DNA of 64,000 nucleotides from Telmatactis stephensoni (lineage: Eukaryota > Cnidaria > Anthozoa > Actiniaria > Isophelliidae), in NCBI GenBank assembly GCA_029948255.1, contig JALIZF010001794.1:372001-436000 (forward strand), given 5' to 3'. Under the pieces are notes generated by a model, which saw only the letters and a program-made list of their open reading frames with translations, was not told the DNA's origin and searched no databases. Position 1 is the stretch's first letter, and each line of letters opens with the position of its first letter. The position numbers were made by a program, and so were the translations under genes. Of this stretch, positions 45,801-60,800 are shown piece after piece.

Positions 45801-48800
45801 GGGGCGTCAACCTGCCAGCACACGCTGTCATTATTAAGGTAACGAGAAGGAAATTTTGTTTTATGTTATTATTGCTTTTCTCATTCCCTCTGCGGACATA
45901 TGAATACCCTTGGTACTAGAGATTCCTTAATCTCGCTCTCTGACTTAATGAGAACAAAAAATAAGTCAAAGAGTTTTCTTCAGGAACCTGTGGTACGCAG
46001 GGTACAAAATGAGGGTGCTGAGGAAAGATACAATGAATAGATGGTAGTTGTTGATATACTTGAAATACTACAGACTACTAACTAATTAGAATTCAATCAA
46101 TCAATGTTTTATTAAGTGCCCTTTTTACAATTTTAAGGTACAAGCTGCCTATGATGTCCTTGAAAGACTTGAAATAAGTCTGCCTTGCAGCCATGGCTAG
46201 TCTCGTCACGCAACGCTCTGTCGATGGAGACTAACACGGCTGCAAGGGAGACTAGCTTGATATCGGTCAGCGTTTAACTGGCTGGAGCAGTTTTCGCATA
46301 ACTGAAAACGGCACGGTTACGTTACGGCGCGGTTACGGCAGGGATTTCGAATATTGTTATAGACGGCATTGACCCGGTCATAACACGGTGCGGTTAGTTT
46401 CGCAGTCATACGAAAAGTGCTCTACTGATTTTGTAAAACAAACTCCCAGTAATGAGGGCTCACGCCCTTCAGGCACTCGGTTGTCAAGTATTGGCTATTT
46501 CAATTTCGAGATGCTCACTTTAACATCCCTGGAGCACTCTTCGTGCCTAGTCAGAGATACAAATCTGAATATTGACGTTGTTAGTAAATGAGTGGAATTG
46601 TACTCGGAATAATGTTAGAAATGTGTTTGACGTTGTTGTCACCTCCACAGGGAACCCAAGTATATGACGCTAAAAAGGGTTCGTTCGTAGACATTGGTAT
46701 TCTAGATGTTCTTCAAATCTTTGGACGAGCAGGACGTCCACAGTTTGACACCTTTGGTTCCGGGACTATCATTACTGCTCATGATAAGCTGACTCACTAT
46801 TTGTCTTTATTAACAAGACAGACACCCATTGAAAGTTGTCTGACTGCAGGTCTGGCTGACTGTCTTAATGCTGAGGTACGTACAAGTTATCACATGTCAT
46901 CAAGAGCAAATGAAGGGACAGAGAGGAAAAATGGAGGTGTTACGTGAAAAATGTCAAAGACGCTGAAGTCTATTTTAGGCATGCGGACGTGAAAGGGAAC
47001 CTGTTTCCATTTCCTGCAGTCATGGCAACCCACTGTCGTGATTATCAGCTGTCATGCATGTATCTTTATATCGCGTTTTTCGTTAAAAAATGTATATCCG
47101 TATGTATATCAGATGCGTCTGCCATTACAGACTTGATAGGTGTCAGATTTGACTTTCCACAAATGCGTTCGTTTACGTCCGCTCGCCAAAACGTAGACCT
47201 TAGTGCCGTGTTCATTTTGTTGTCTGCCTCTCTGTCGTTCATTTTGTCTTGATGTCATCTTATCATCATCATCATCTTCTTCATCATCAATGTCGTGGTA
47301 ATATACATGCCATTTATCAACTCCTTGGCGATGGCCTGTGGAGCTGGCGTTGGGGAGGGAGAAGCGGAAGGGGGAGAGAGAGAAATGTTTCCTTCTCCTT
47401 CACCTTTTCCCTCAGTATCTACGCAGGGAACCTTTACAATGTAATTCAGTGGATGTGTTCATCCCATGTTTGATAATGATAGATTGCTGTCTTATTACAA
47501 TACATTTGCAATTGAAATGTTTACACAGATATCGCTAGGAACAGTTACAACTATTGACGAAGCTGTAAAGTGGTTGAGCTACTCGTATCTATACATACGT
47601 ATGATAGTAAACCCATTGGTGTATGGAATACCTTACGGCGAGAAGGAGGTAAGAAATCACATGAGAAATTTTGATAGTACAGTGTTGTTTTTGTCTTACA
47701 TCTATATTGCTTTTGCTACCCGTTACATAAATCAGGACGGAGATCATCCGTAATCCGCCTAAATACGGGACCCGATTAGCACCATACACCACCGTTTCTC
47801 AGTATGGTCGGATGAGTTTTAGCCTGTATATAGCCGTCCCTTCCCGATTTTTCCCCGTAGGGGGCAGGGGTGAGAAACGGCTGTACACAGGCTAGATGAG
47901 TTTCTCATGTAAGACACAAGAAAAACGCTAAAAACATAGCAAAAAAGATGTGTTTTCTAATTTCTCCGGATCAATCAACTACAGCGTACATACACGAAAA
48001 ACGGCACGGTCATCGCACGGTACGGTTACGGCAGGAATTTCGAATGTTTTTATCGACATTACGGCATTGGCACGGTGATGGCACCGCCCAGTAAGACCGC
48101 TCTATCTCGTGACATGCCATAACAAACAAGTCATACCAAACTTAGTCAATGTTACCTTACTCTTCTTTCATTTCAGAATGACCCATTACTCGAGGCTCAT
48201 CGTCGCAAACTCGTGGTAGAATCAGCGCGCAAGCTGGACAAAGCGAAAATGATTCGCTTCGCAGAAAAGCAGGGGTTTTTATCACCTACTGACATTGGTA
48301 GAATAGCAAGTCATTTCTACATCAAACACGATACCATTGAGGTAAGCTCGTGTTAGATCTCAGTTTTGTCAGGTAAATCTTTTTACGAGATGTTACGGCT
48401 CTTGTATATACAAAGAATATTCGAGTTGCAAACAAAAATGACTGCTCAGGCACCTAAAAAGGAATGTATGTTACGACTCTTCTTGATCAGAGATTTTGAC
48501 GTTTTCAGTCCAGTAAGCTTTATGAGGTTATACCGCATCAAGTGAGTGGATTATATTGTAGCTCAGTGATGATTTTCTATGTCAAAGACAGCATTGGTGG
48601 AATGCAAAGTTGCAATTACTCTTTTTAGTCCTAATTACTGAATTGTCAGACCGCGCATGTGAGCTAAATTTTTTGGATCCTGTGCAGGTGCGTTCTCGAT
48701 AGGCCGCTATCTAGAATATCTCATGAACACCGATGGTCAAAGAAGAACCAGTGTACACCGCAAAGAGAATATTTACATAATTCTACATTTACGATTGCAG

Positions 48801-51800
48801 GAGTTCAACGAACGCTTTCGAGCGAGTCTGTCCCTTGGAGAAATCCTGGAAATGGTGTCACATGCAACAGAGTTTGAACAAGTCAAGGTGAGGCATATAA
48901 TATATGACTATTTAACCGACCTGATCTCGCACCTCGGGCCACATGATACACTTAATTCAATAAACGTTGTCGGTATCAAGCCTACTCGACTCACCCGAAA
49001 GGGAGTATGGGAAGAAATTACTAAAGTTATAAAACCACAAAACATTCCACACGATTACTCAAATTGAGCTTGCTCTGACTTTATACACTAAAGAACTTCA
49101 CTTACTGATGCTTAAGTCAATATCAAAGCGGAAAAAAGTGGAATTTTGCAACTACCCATACTCCTTTTCGGTCTAGTCGCGTAGGCTTGAGAGCTCTCAT
49201 ATGAAAACATTTTTAAATAGCTGTATCAACCATCTATTACTCCCTACTGACCAACTCATAAAGTGCGTTTACACGGGCGATTTTCTCCCTGGGGGAGTTC
49301 GTCACGGAACAAGTTATAGCCCATGACAAAACGAACTTCATGGCGTCTATGGTAGAAAAGACTCAAGAACGTCTCACGCGAAAATCAGACAAAATCTCGT
49401 TAAATTGCGAACTTAGGCCCGTGAAGAAATGGTCCTGTAAACGTACCCTTACTATCGATTATCTCCCATAATCTGGTTTCCATACGATCTGTGAGTTTAT
49501 CGACACAGTCCCGGCCACATGATTTGTATCAAGTCAAGGCAAAGAGAAACACATAAGGCGCTGTTACACGCCGAAACGTTTCTCTGAAACTTGCCTCAAT
49601 CGCCGTTGCGAGACAATTTTCACTATGCATTGCATCTTGTAACATGGTCATTTAGTTGATACTTTCCTCGTATCGGTTTCACGATATGGTTTCACGATAT
49701 GGTTTCACGAAAAGTAGAACTACTTTCTACTTCTGCAACAGAAATTGTGGCGCGAACAAGTTTCAGGACGAAATTTCTGCATGAACACACCTTATGAAGC
49801 TCGTCTTGCATCGGCGATCGACACAAGTTTCAAATAAATGTTTCAGCGTGTAACAGCGCCTTTAGGACCAGTGACTATAGTGTTAGGAAGGGAGTAAGAA
49901 CATGGTTCGTGACTATTTCAATATAAAAACCGTCTTAGACTATAAATATTTCATATGGACAGTAGCCCTTGCTGGACTCTAAATCACATTTGTAACTTTT
50001 TTATGTTACTTGCAGGTTCGTGAAGATGAGTTATCAGAATTAGAGCTACACTTACATGATGACTGTGTTGAGATTGCTAAGGGAGGGGTAGAGAACTCGT
50101 ATGGCAAAGTTAACATTCTACTACAAACCTACATTAGTCGTGGTCATGTAGAGTCATTCTCGCTTGTCTCAGACCTCGGTTACGTTGCTCAGGTAAGAAA
50201 TGTTTGCTGAAGGCCTGGACATGGCATAATGAAACGTTTCTTGTAACTTTTCTGCAACATTGCGGGCAAAAAAGTGTTGCACCGTGTGTCCACCCCTGCA
50301 GTAGTTTCACGCAACAGTTACAGGTTTAGGATCCCGGCGAGTTCTACTTCTGTTGTGCGTAACATTGCAGGGATAGACACACGATACAACTGTGTGTGCC
50401 TTCGCCTATAGTCACGTGTTGCATGAACACATTTATCAACTTTGTCTATAATTCGCTCATCTATTCCTCTATCCTTACCATAGCAGAGATTTCCTTTCTC
50501 GCTTCTCGGATGAGTTTGAGAGCGAAAGAACTGTTGTGAACCTTCAGGCCAACTGTGTATATATTCAATGTGCAACAAATCTTCATGTGTGAGAAAATAA
50601 TATCTTACTCACTCTGTTGTTTTTGATATGTACCATACTCATGTTTTCGTTTACAGAAGCCCGCTTCTACAAAAACCCATTAACTCTCGTTAACTTGCCC
50701 GATAAGTTTCTCAAAGCCCTCGTTATTTTCTATGATTTTACAGGCAAGTTTACAGGTGCTTGTACACTCTCGTAAATTTTCCCCTTAAATTAAGGGGCTC
50801 GTAACGTTATAACGTTTCTTTCGAAAAACGGGCGCCTGATTTGGACGTTAATTAATTGATTGATAATTTGATAATTTAATAATTAGCTTCACAACCTTTA
50901 TGTATATATATATATATTAGATAAAATAGGATTAGGAATAGTTTTTTACCGTACAATATATATTATAATTAATAGTCTTATATCAATATTTTTAATGTAT
51001 TGTATTTTATTATTATTATTATTCATTAAGGTTAGGGCCACAAGTTTATAAGTGCTATCACTTTTAATTATTACCCTCTTTAAATAAAGTCTTTACTTAC
51101 TTACTTACTAATCCATCTATCAATTTTTATTGATTTTGTATTGACAGAATGCAGCACGTCTAGTACGAGGTCTTTTTGAGATAGCCCTACGCAGTGGATA
51201 TCCTGCTTTGGCTAACCGTCTTCTTACCTTAAGTAAAACCATCGACAAGAGACTTTGGCATGAAGAGAATCCTCTCCGACAGTTTACCATTCTAAAACCA
51301 GAGATTTTAAACAAACTAGAGGCAAGACGAGCGACTTTGTCCATTCTAAAAGACATGAAACCAGCAGATATAGGTAAAACACAATTGCTAATGTATATGT
51401 ATACCCGGAAGCCCCGTCGTCCGTCATTTTTATCACTACTAGCATCTACAAGCACTAGCTACTTCCACTGGATAAATTACACTATCATGCAATCAGCATT
51501 CATGGGCTTCAGGCACTCGATTGGCAAGTGCCGACCTCTTTCAAAGTATAGCTGCCTAGTTTGTGGAGAAGACTGTATAGGCACTGTATCACGAGCTAAT
51601 TTAGTGCCTGCTCCTAGTCCACAAGAAACTAAAGAAAACATGCACTCATCTACGGTTTGGCCATAGTCTCACTAATGTACAGAAAGCCGATTGACTCTGT
51701 TTCTAGCTCAGATAACCCATACTTAACTAGTATATTATTGGTTTCAGGTCATCTTGTACATCATGTTAACATGGGAAAAACAATTAAATCATGTGTGGAT

Positions 51801-54800
51801 AGATTTCCTCATATCTCCATAGCAGCAAGCATTCAACCAATCACAAGGACTGTACTGCGCGTGCGTCTTACCATTAGGGCCGAGTTCGAGTGGCACGATA
51901 AACTGCACGGTAATACTGAACCGTGGTGGATCTGGGTCGAGGATCCTGAAAACCAACACATCTATCATTCAGAATATTTCCTCCTCCATAAGAAACAGGT
52001 TTGTAAATCTACTAGTAGGAACTTTATAAATAAATCAAAGATCAGTTGTAGGATGTTTCGTGGGACAAGCATATTTGAGCAGTTGAACACAACCAGGAAA
52101 CCCAGACTTTGGACGTTACCACAAAATCTGCATTACGTTTGGGCTATTTTTAGAACATTTCGCCATTTTGAATTAGTTCAGCTCGCGCTGGTATCGAATG
52201 CATTCAATTTCTAGTAGACATAGCGGAAAAACTAGCTAAGCGGCTGTTTTCATGTATTTTTTATAAACTGATAGTGAAGCATGACAAACAGTAACTGCTA
52301 CACTTTTACTGGTTTAAGGTAGTACCGGATCTTCCCAAATCTTCAATGAATTTTTTTTTAAATTCTGTCATTTGAAGTTTATTGTTAGGGTATTCAAATA
52401 ATGAAAAAAAAGAAGGGGGTCCCCGTATTAGTTATGGAGATATAAGGCGTCAAAAAGGAGGGATTTTTCAGTTTTCCGCGCGTTTTTGCCGAAAATCTGA
52501 TTCCGTCAATAAATTCGAATTACTCGATTGGATTTAACAAAGAAAAACAGAAAACTGCATTAAACGGTAGTTGTTGAATCTAGGAGACATACCTTGATAA
52601 AAAATCCATCCAATCTTTTGAAAGTGACGTGAAAATTAAATTCTAGAAGCGAAATTGCTTGCAATTCGGGGAGTTATATTTGTGTGTAGTTGTAAAAATG
52701 TTCAAAATTCATGACAATTTCAACTATGAAATTTTTTTTTTCCGCACTAAATCGAAAGAATACGATATCTAGCTTCAAATGAAAAGAATAAAACAGGGGG
52801 TCACCGTATTATTTCAAGAGTTAGAGAAGCAGAAAAGAGAAAAATACGCTGAAAACGAACTCCAAATGTCACCATTTTAGCAATTTTCTCACCGGCTTTT
52901 TCGATAAATAATATTAATCAAATTTAAAAATTCGAGGCTGAATACCTACATTATGCAGTACACAAGATTTCATAGTTAAAATTTTTCCGGTATTTTGATG
53001 ACAAAATGCTATTTTTCTCCACTAAAGTTAGAGTTTCTTCACTTTCAATCGTTCGCTTACTAGTGTCCAGACTCCCCACGGTAATACCAATGCTCTCTAA
53101 TAAAAGTGCGCGCGCTCGAATGCGCGCGGGAGATGCGCAGTAGCAAGTGTCCGGAACTACCTTAAGTAAAAACTTTTTACAGAACCTTGTGACGTTACAG
53201 TAAAGCTTCGCAGGGATATTTATTAAAACAATGACTTTTCTTCAAAATGGCACCTCTCTCAAAGTACAGGGCATTATATCTCAGAGACGCATGTACCAAA
53301 TTTTGATATTATTTGATATTTTGTTCTTTGTGTCCAAAATGGCTTGTATGCAAAATATTGAGCTTAAAAAACCTATGGTGTCCTTATAATGAGAGGCTAT
53401 TAAACGTTTTTCCGCCCTGCCCTTCCAGTAAGGCAATTGTTTGGTCGCAAACCACTTCTAAAAACAACCAAACAATGGGACAACACGTCATATGACAAGC
53501 GCGTTTCTCAGACACATTCAGTGTGAAAATAAATATTCCATATGACTGGCATGATAATTTTCATACATCTGTTTTCTTCGCCGTGAGGGGTGGGGTGGAC
53601 TTATGCCTCCGAAAAAATAGAGAAAATAGAACATTTTAACAGTGAGATGCTGGTGATAAATAACATATACTGTATATTCCACAATGTCGAACATTGCCAT
53701 CGTCAATGGCCTCAAGTTGATTAGTCGAATGAGAACTACATTGTACCAACGTTGATTTCCATTGCATTAACTGATGTTTTATAATTGTTTCAGGTTCTGT
53801 CAGAAGAGGAGCAGTATTTAGTCTTCACCATTCCTATTTTCGAACCCCTCCCCCCACAGTACTACGTCCATGCTGTATCTGATCGGTGGCTTGGGGCAGA
53901 GACAGTATGTGCCATATCGTTTCAGCATCTCATTCTCCCAGAGAGACACCCACCCCATACCGAGTTACTAGACCTACAGCCTTTACCAGTCAGCGCTTTG
54001 AAGAATTATCAGTACGAATCATTGTACAAGTTTACTCATTTTAATCCTGTACAGACACAGGTAGGTTGGCCTATTAGTTTCAATTAGTTTGACAAAATCT
54101 TCGAAGAAATTCATAAAATGATAAAATGAGCACTGATGGAGTAAATAAATAAAATGGCTCTACATTTATCTTTTCTTTTATAAATAAATAAATAATGACT
54201 TTTGATAGCGAATGACATGCAGTGACAATGAAGTTCGCTCCTTTGTTGATAAACACGTGCTCAAAGAAAGCTTAAAGATTTAAAACACAACATACACTAG
54301 ATGTTGGGATTGCTTCAGATGACCCCATGGATGCATATCAGAACTTGTCAAAACCCACATTGGGCTTCCTACGTCCTCTAGCCGTTCTTAATGTTGAGCA
54401 TGCGCTGTAGAGATGTGCTTGCATTCCGTGACAGACGAAGATGGGCATGTGAAACGAAGAAGAAAGATGAATAGTTAACTTCGAACATGTACTTAACTTG
54501 TCACGTTGAAAAGAATCTAAGTCATTCGTAACAAGAAAAAAGTTCTAATTCCTTTGTATTCGTGTGAACTGGACCATTGATAATCACGCCTGCTATCTGA
54601 TAAGATTGTAACACTATCAACATATATCATGTAGGTATGACCAAAGCAATAACTTTTCTAACCACATCTGTTATGTTTTTATAGGTATTTCATACTGTCT
54701 ATAACACCGATCACAACGTGCTGCTTGGAGCACCTACTGGATCAGGAAAAACAGCTGTTGCAGAACTGGCGATCTTCAGGGTCTTTGACAAGTACCCTGG

Positions 54801-57800
54801 CTCCAAGGTACATACGAACTAACTAACCACGTGATCATCGGACTGTCGAAGTTTATACTCGACCAACAGGAGTTTTTATGATATATCAGTCCAGTGATTG
54901 GTCGTTGTTTTCCATTGGGGAGGGGGGAGAGGAAGGATTAGGGAAAGGGCGAGGACCTGAGTTTCGATTGTATCAGTTTGATATAACTATTTTTTTTCAT
55001 TCCATAGACTGTCTATATTGCACCTCTTAAAGCTCTTGTACGTGAACGAATCGAGGACTGGAAAGTACGATTTCAGCAAAAATTGGGTAAAAAGTAAGTA
55101 TTTGTAAACATGGATCTAGAAACATGGATCGTTCAAAGTGCATTTCACTGTTGCTTGTTCTCTTAAAGACCCGGACACACTATGCAACATTTCCTACAAC
55201 ATTTCCTACAACATTTGCTGCAACTTCACGCGAAACGTGTAGATTTCGTATGACTGTGAAAACGGTACCGCACAGTCACTGCACGGTTACGACAGGAATT
55301 TCGAATGTTTTTATAGACAACACGGCATTGACTCGGTCACGGCACGGCGCGGTCCGTTTCACCCAAACATTGGAAATCTGCTCTAGTGTTGCAACGTGTC
55401 CACCCCGGCAAATGTTGCAGGGAATGTTGGGCGTAACAGTTGCAGGTTTGGGATTGAGTGCTCTAGTATTTCTGCAACATTGCGCAACATTGCACTAATC
55501 ACGAAAATGGTATTAATTCATGGCATGGATATGTATTATAACTCTTCCAGAGTAATCGAGCTGACTGGTGATGTCACACCAGATTCTCGGTCAATCAGTC
55601 AAGCTGACGTCATCGTAACCACACCCGAGAAATGGGACGGTATAAGTCGTAGTTGGCAAACAAGAAACTACGTCAAGGCCGTTAAACTGCTTGTTATCGA
55701 TGAGATCCATCTCCTTGGTGATGACCGTGGACCCGTACTGGAAGTAATCGTGTCGAGAAGTAACTTTATTTCATCTCATACTGAGAGCAAAGTTCGTGTG
55801 GTTGGTTTATCTACAGCCTTGGCTAACGCACAGGATCTCGCTGATTGGCTGGGGATAGGAAGCGTAAGTAATGCCGTATTTACACTTGAGCAATTTACAT
55901 AACGTAGGCCGTGTTTAAACATTGCTAAATAATTCGCAGTTATTGTTACAATTTAACACAAGCCTAAGTTGGTCTAAGTTTGACACGTTGAAACAGTGCT
56001 AAATGATTAGTGGTCATTGTTACAACACAACCCAGGGCTCGGTTGTTCGCGTTAACGATAATTTAGCTTTAAACCTAACCGATAACCTAGCTTTAAACTC
56101 AATCGCTTTCTTTAGATTTAATCCTGGGTTAAAATGAATGGTTTTCTTTAGATTTAATCCTGGGTTAAAATGAATGGTTTTCTTTAGATTTAATCCTGGG
56201 TTAACGCTAATCGTCTTTCGAACAACCGGGCCCAGGTTAATAACACCCTAATCTAAAGACGGTCTTAGTTACATAACAATGGCCCAAGGAGTATTTAGCA
56301 TTGTGTAAACACCGCGATGTCAGTAAGAGCTTAAGGTGGCTGGACCCAATTTCGCCATTGCGCGGGTAGTCGAATTGAAGCGGCTATTAATCGCGTTACA
56401 GAATTAAGTTGACCAAACTTTTTACGCATACCTACTACAAATAGACCGAATTTTATAATGATACTAGTTTGGTTGAAATCGGAGCTTTTTTAACATCGAA
56501 ATTGTTATACACTAGATTTGAAATTTTGCCAATTTTCTCAAAATCCAGACCTCGACGAGCAAAACGATTTATGAGACTTTGTAAATCAAATGTTTGTCTA
56601 TAATGTGAGAGCGTTTCAAGAAATTCTATTAAGCCGATTTTGAGTAAAAACGGAGCAATTATTTAACTTTGAAGAAATTTAAAACCGCGGGTGCTCTACT
56701 AAATTAATTTTATAACAATGATTTTTCAAAGAAAAGTTGCAATATTTTTGGTTCTAAATAATACCAAGGCATGGTTCTTTATTTTGTGAAAATGTCATCG
56801 TATTTGCCATTTTTGATCGCCGTTGAGACGACTGTACGTAAAGCACTAAATTGCCGCGTTTATCTCAGAATTTCGACATCCACGTTAATAATACTGTTTC
56901 TTGAAAATTGGTAAATCAATTTTTTTTTATTTCTCGATCTTGAATATTGAATCCTTTACCAGTAAGGTGTTTAAATTACAAAGGCATTGAAGTTTTTTAA
57001 GACCATTAAATAATTTTTTAAACATTGCCATATGTGCATCTCTATTCTCCGAGTTGTTGCCAGTGTTTGATTATGCATGCCTGCATGCGTGTCGCCTCGT
57101 GCAAAAAATGCAAATATACATGGAAAGTCACGCCAGTGATATCCAGAGTAACGCTGTACGTAGCAGTTCCTTACTAAAGTTTCTAGAACTATGGTATTTC
57201 CTTGTGCAAAAAGAAAACGGAGAAGTGAAATATTGCTGGAAAACACATTAAAGGCTAAAAAGGCGAAGGAAAGTAGTTCACCAGTCCAGGTAACTTGGAA
57301 GACTTAATAGTTCCATGTATTTGCATTTTTTGCACGGGCGCCAAAGCGACACGCATGCAGGCATGCATATCATAAAGCCTGAATCAAACACCGGCAACAA
57401 CTCGGAGAATAGAGATGCACATATGGCAATGTTTAAAAAATTATTTAATGGTCTTAAAAAACTTCAATGCCTTTGTAATTTAAACACCTTACTGGTAAAG
57501 GATTCAATATTCAAGATCGAGAAGAAAAAAAAAAATTGATCTACCAGTTTTCAAGAAACAGTATTATTAACGTGGATGTCGAAATTCTGAGATAAACGCG
57601 GCAATTTAGTGCTTTACGTACAGTCGTCTCAACGGCGATCAAAAATGGCAAATACGATGACATTTTCACAAAATAAAGAACCATGCCTTGGTATTATTTA
57701 GAACCAAAAATATTGCAACGTTTCTTTGAAAAACCATTGTTATAAAATTAATTTAGTAGAGCACCCGCGGTTTTAAATTTCTTCAAAGTTAAATAATTGC

Positions 57801-60800
57801 TCCGTTTTTACTCAAAATCGGCTTAATAGAATTTCTTGAAACGCTCTCAAATTATAGACAAACATTTGATTTACAAAGTCTCATAAATCGTTTTGCTCGT
57901 CGAGGTCTGGATTTTGAGAAAATTGGCAAAATTTCAAATCTAGTGTATAACAATTTCGATGTTAAAAAAGCTCCGATTTCAACCAAACTAGTATCATTAT
58001 AAAATTCGGTCTATTTGTAGTAGGTATGCGTAAAAAGTTTGGTCAACTTAATTCTGTAACGCGATTAATAGCCGCTTCAATTCGACTACCCGCGCAATGG
58101 CGAAATTGGGTCCAGCCACCTTAATGTAGAGCATTGGGAGCTAACTTGACAGAGATGGTCTAGTGAGGAAACTTTTGATAGATGGATTGTTAGTTGGTCG
58201 TTAGTTATAGACCATATTATAAGTAGGAGGTTTGCACCTGACTTCACAAAGATGTCCAGTATGAGAGACTTTGATACATGAATTAATGGTTGGTCATACT
58301 TATTCTCTTATTCTTAGGCTGGTATGTTCAACTTCCGTCCGTCTGTCCGTCCTGTTCCCCTTGAGGTTCACATCACTGGATTTCCCGGCAAGCACTACTG
58401 TCCTCGTATGGCTACAATGAACAAGCCAACATTCAAAGCCATTCTGACCCATTCCCCTGATAAACCCACGCTGATCTTCGTGTCTTCAAGACGTCAGACC
58501 AGACTGACTGCTTTAGATTTGATCGCGTTTCTAGCAGCAGAAGACAATCCCAAGCAGTGGTTGCATATGGCTGAAGAAGAGGTAACCATGGTAACCATAG
58601 GTCTTTAGGGCAGTCAATTTAGTTCAATTGTCATACAAAAGGAGACTAGTGAGTGAACTAGTTTGGTCTGCGCTGGTGCATAAAATACAACAAGCGATGA
58701 ATGGAAATTTGTACTTTACGACTCCTATGTAATATCAAACATGAATTCGTTACTTTCTTTTACTCCGACTTAGGGCTAAGCTTCGAAACGTCAGTAAGTT
58801 ATCTCGTTTTTGTACGTTGTTACAGATTTCCATTCACCCTTAGTAGATCAATTATCAGATTATTCAAAGTCGTGACTGCTGACGATCCGATGAATCAGTT
58901 TTCGAGCAAGAAAAATTTGGGTTTCACAAGTTTTAGTTTCAGTCTTCAGGCGTCCCGCGAACCCCTGGCAGTTAAAGACTGTGCCTAAACAAATTTGTCT
59001 CCAGGGGAAAGAATAACAAAAAGCAAAACCCGGACTTCATTTTGTTAAATTACGCACTGAACAAAAAATCACACTATGCATAACTAGCAAGATTGCATAG
59101 CTATCTGTTTCATTATCTGTCTATTTAGTGTTTCAATAACCAATCACTTTTCTCACTTGTTGATATAGATGGACTTTCTTCTACGTACGATTCACGACAC
59201 GAACCTGAAACTAACCTTGTCGTTTGGTATCGGTTTACATCACGCTGGTTTACATGAACATGACCGCAGGTCTGTAGAAGAGCTCTTTGTCAATCAGAAA
59301 ATACAGGTATGACATTAGAATATTGAACTGAATGACGACAAAGGCTTAATTTACAATCGTGGACAATCCTGATGCACAAATAAATTACTCGACGATATTC
59401 CAGACTAGTTCTGCAACCAACATGCAAATAACTTTTTTCCGTGGTCAGTCAATCAATGGAATAGACTTCGAGGTGATATCGTTAATATAGAAAACAATTT
59501 AAAATTGAAGGCCGCTCTGCGTGAGCATCTTATTGAAACCGGGAAGTGGTTTTAAATTCTTTTATCATATATATACATATAATTTTAATTTTATTATTAT
59601 TATTTATATATCATTTATATATTTATTTTATTGTATTTATATTGATGCGATGCGTTGATACGCTTTATCAATTAATAAAGTAGATGTAGATGTAGAGTTC
59701 TAAGCAAAAAATGTAAAATGGTAATTGGCCCTCCCTCTCCCTCAGTGTTATATTGGCCTGGTGGTTACTAGGAGACAACAGTGAATGGAGGAGAACCGGG
59801 AGATAATCGTTCCACAACAGACACATTGGGATAAACAATATGGAGTTCTTCTGTCCCAAACTGAGCAATCTGTGATAGTAGATAACTGAGAAGCCGATCG
59901 GATTTTATTTCTAAACAAAAATGCATGGCATGAAATCTCTACTCTGAGATTGCATTGACGTATTACAAAAGGATAAGTTGTCATTAGTCAAACAAGTGCG
60001 TAAATTCACTGATCCACTGCTAATTCATTTATCTAAGTAATAGTGGCTCAGTTTTCTGTGATTTCCTGTGTTCTCGTTGGCGAAAGGGTGATTAGATTGC
60101 AGATTATAGTCAACGCAAATAAGTCCCGTTTAAATATTGTCAATTGTTGACTTTTATTGATTGTAGATCTTGATAGCGACAAGTACTCTAGCTTGGGGTG
60201 TCAACTTCCCAGCTCATTTGGTTATCATCAAAGGGACAGAATACTTTGACGGCAAGAACAATCGTTACGTTGATTTCCCCATCACTGACGTATTACAAAT
60301 GATGGGACGAGCAGGTCGACCCCAGTTTGACGACCAAGGCAAAGCTGTTATTCTTGTACATGACATCAAGAAACACTTTTATAAGAAGTTCTTGTACGAA
60401 CCGTTTCCTGTTGAGTCAAGGTAAGTGATGCTTGCGTGGAATTCCTAGTGTTTGTCATGATTGACTCACGATTTTGAGGATAGCAAGTTCCAAACTGCCA
60501 CAAAAACCCTTTTTTGCTGAACAGGGGTGTTATTGGATGCATTGCAATATTATGACGACCTCTGAACCTCTAAAGACTCAGCCGCAAAAAAGCTGCCTAT
60601 ATAAATGATGCAACTTTTGTGACTTGCGCACAACTGTTTTGAGAGTGCAGGCAATTGCAAGCTGTATGTGCATTTAAATGGCAAGATAATGTCTAAGTGC
60701 AAAAGAAGATAGGTTGCTATCTCGAGACTACACGATGCAATTTGTTGTGTCTAGCGTTGAAGAAGAACTTGGTTTTACTTCTGCAGCATGTCGCGCGCAA

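Larger units (their letters stand above)
42675..47648 (+). other. ASCC3 helicase cassette 1 (exons 8-15)
   Basis: Exon 8 carries Walker A, exon 10 the DEVH box and a TTPEKWD motif, exon 11 the LSATLPNY (motif III) and [10 protein letters not shown] blocks, exon 13 the [11 protein letters not shown] and [13 protein letters not shown] blocks, and exon 14 GRAGRPQFD. All key residues of a Ski2-like helicase are present, so this cassette looks catalytically competent. Confidence 0.9.
48177..54060 (+). other. ASCC3 winged-helix and first Sec63 region (exons 16-21)
   Basis: Exon 16 matches the winged-helix/ratchet start ([17 protein letters not shown]), exons 17-19 the Sec63 helical domain ([20 protein letters not shown] in exon 18), and exons 20-21 the beta-sandwich with [12 protein letters not shown] and the conserved [20 protein letters not shown] strand leading into cassette 2. 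Confidence 0.88.

Noticed and set aside
57054..57539. Two frames in the 56-58 kb palindrome
   Set aside because: They are mirror images in the two arms and carry no domain; only the central exon-like piece is noted.
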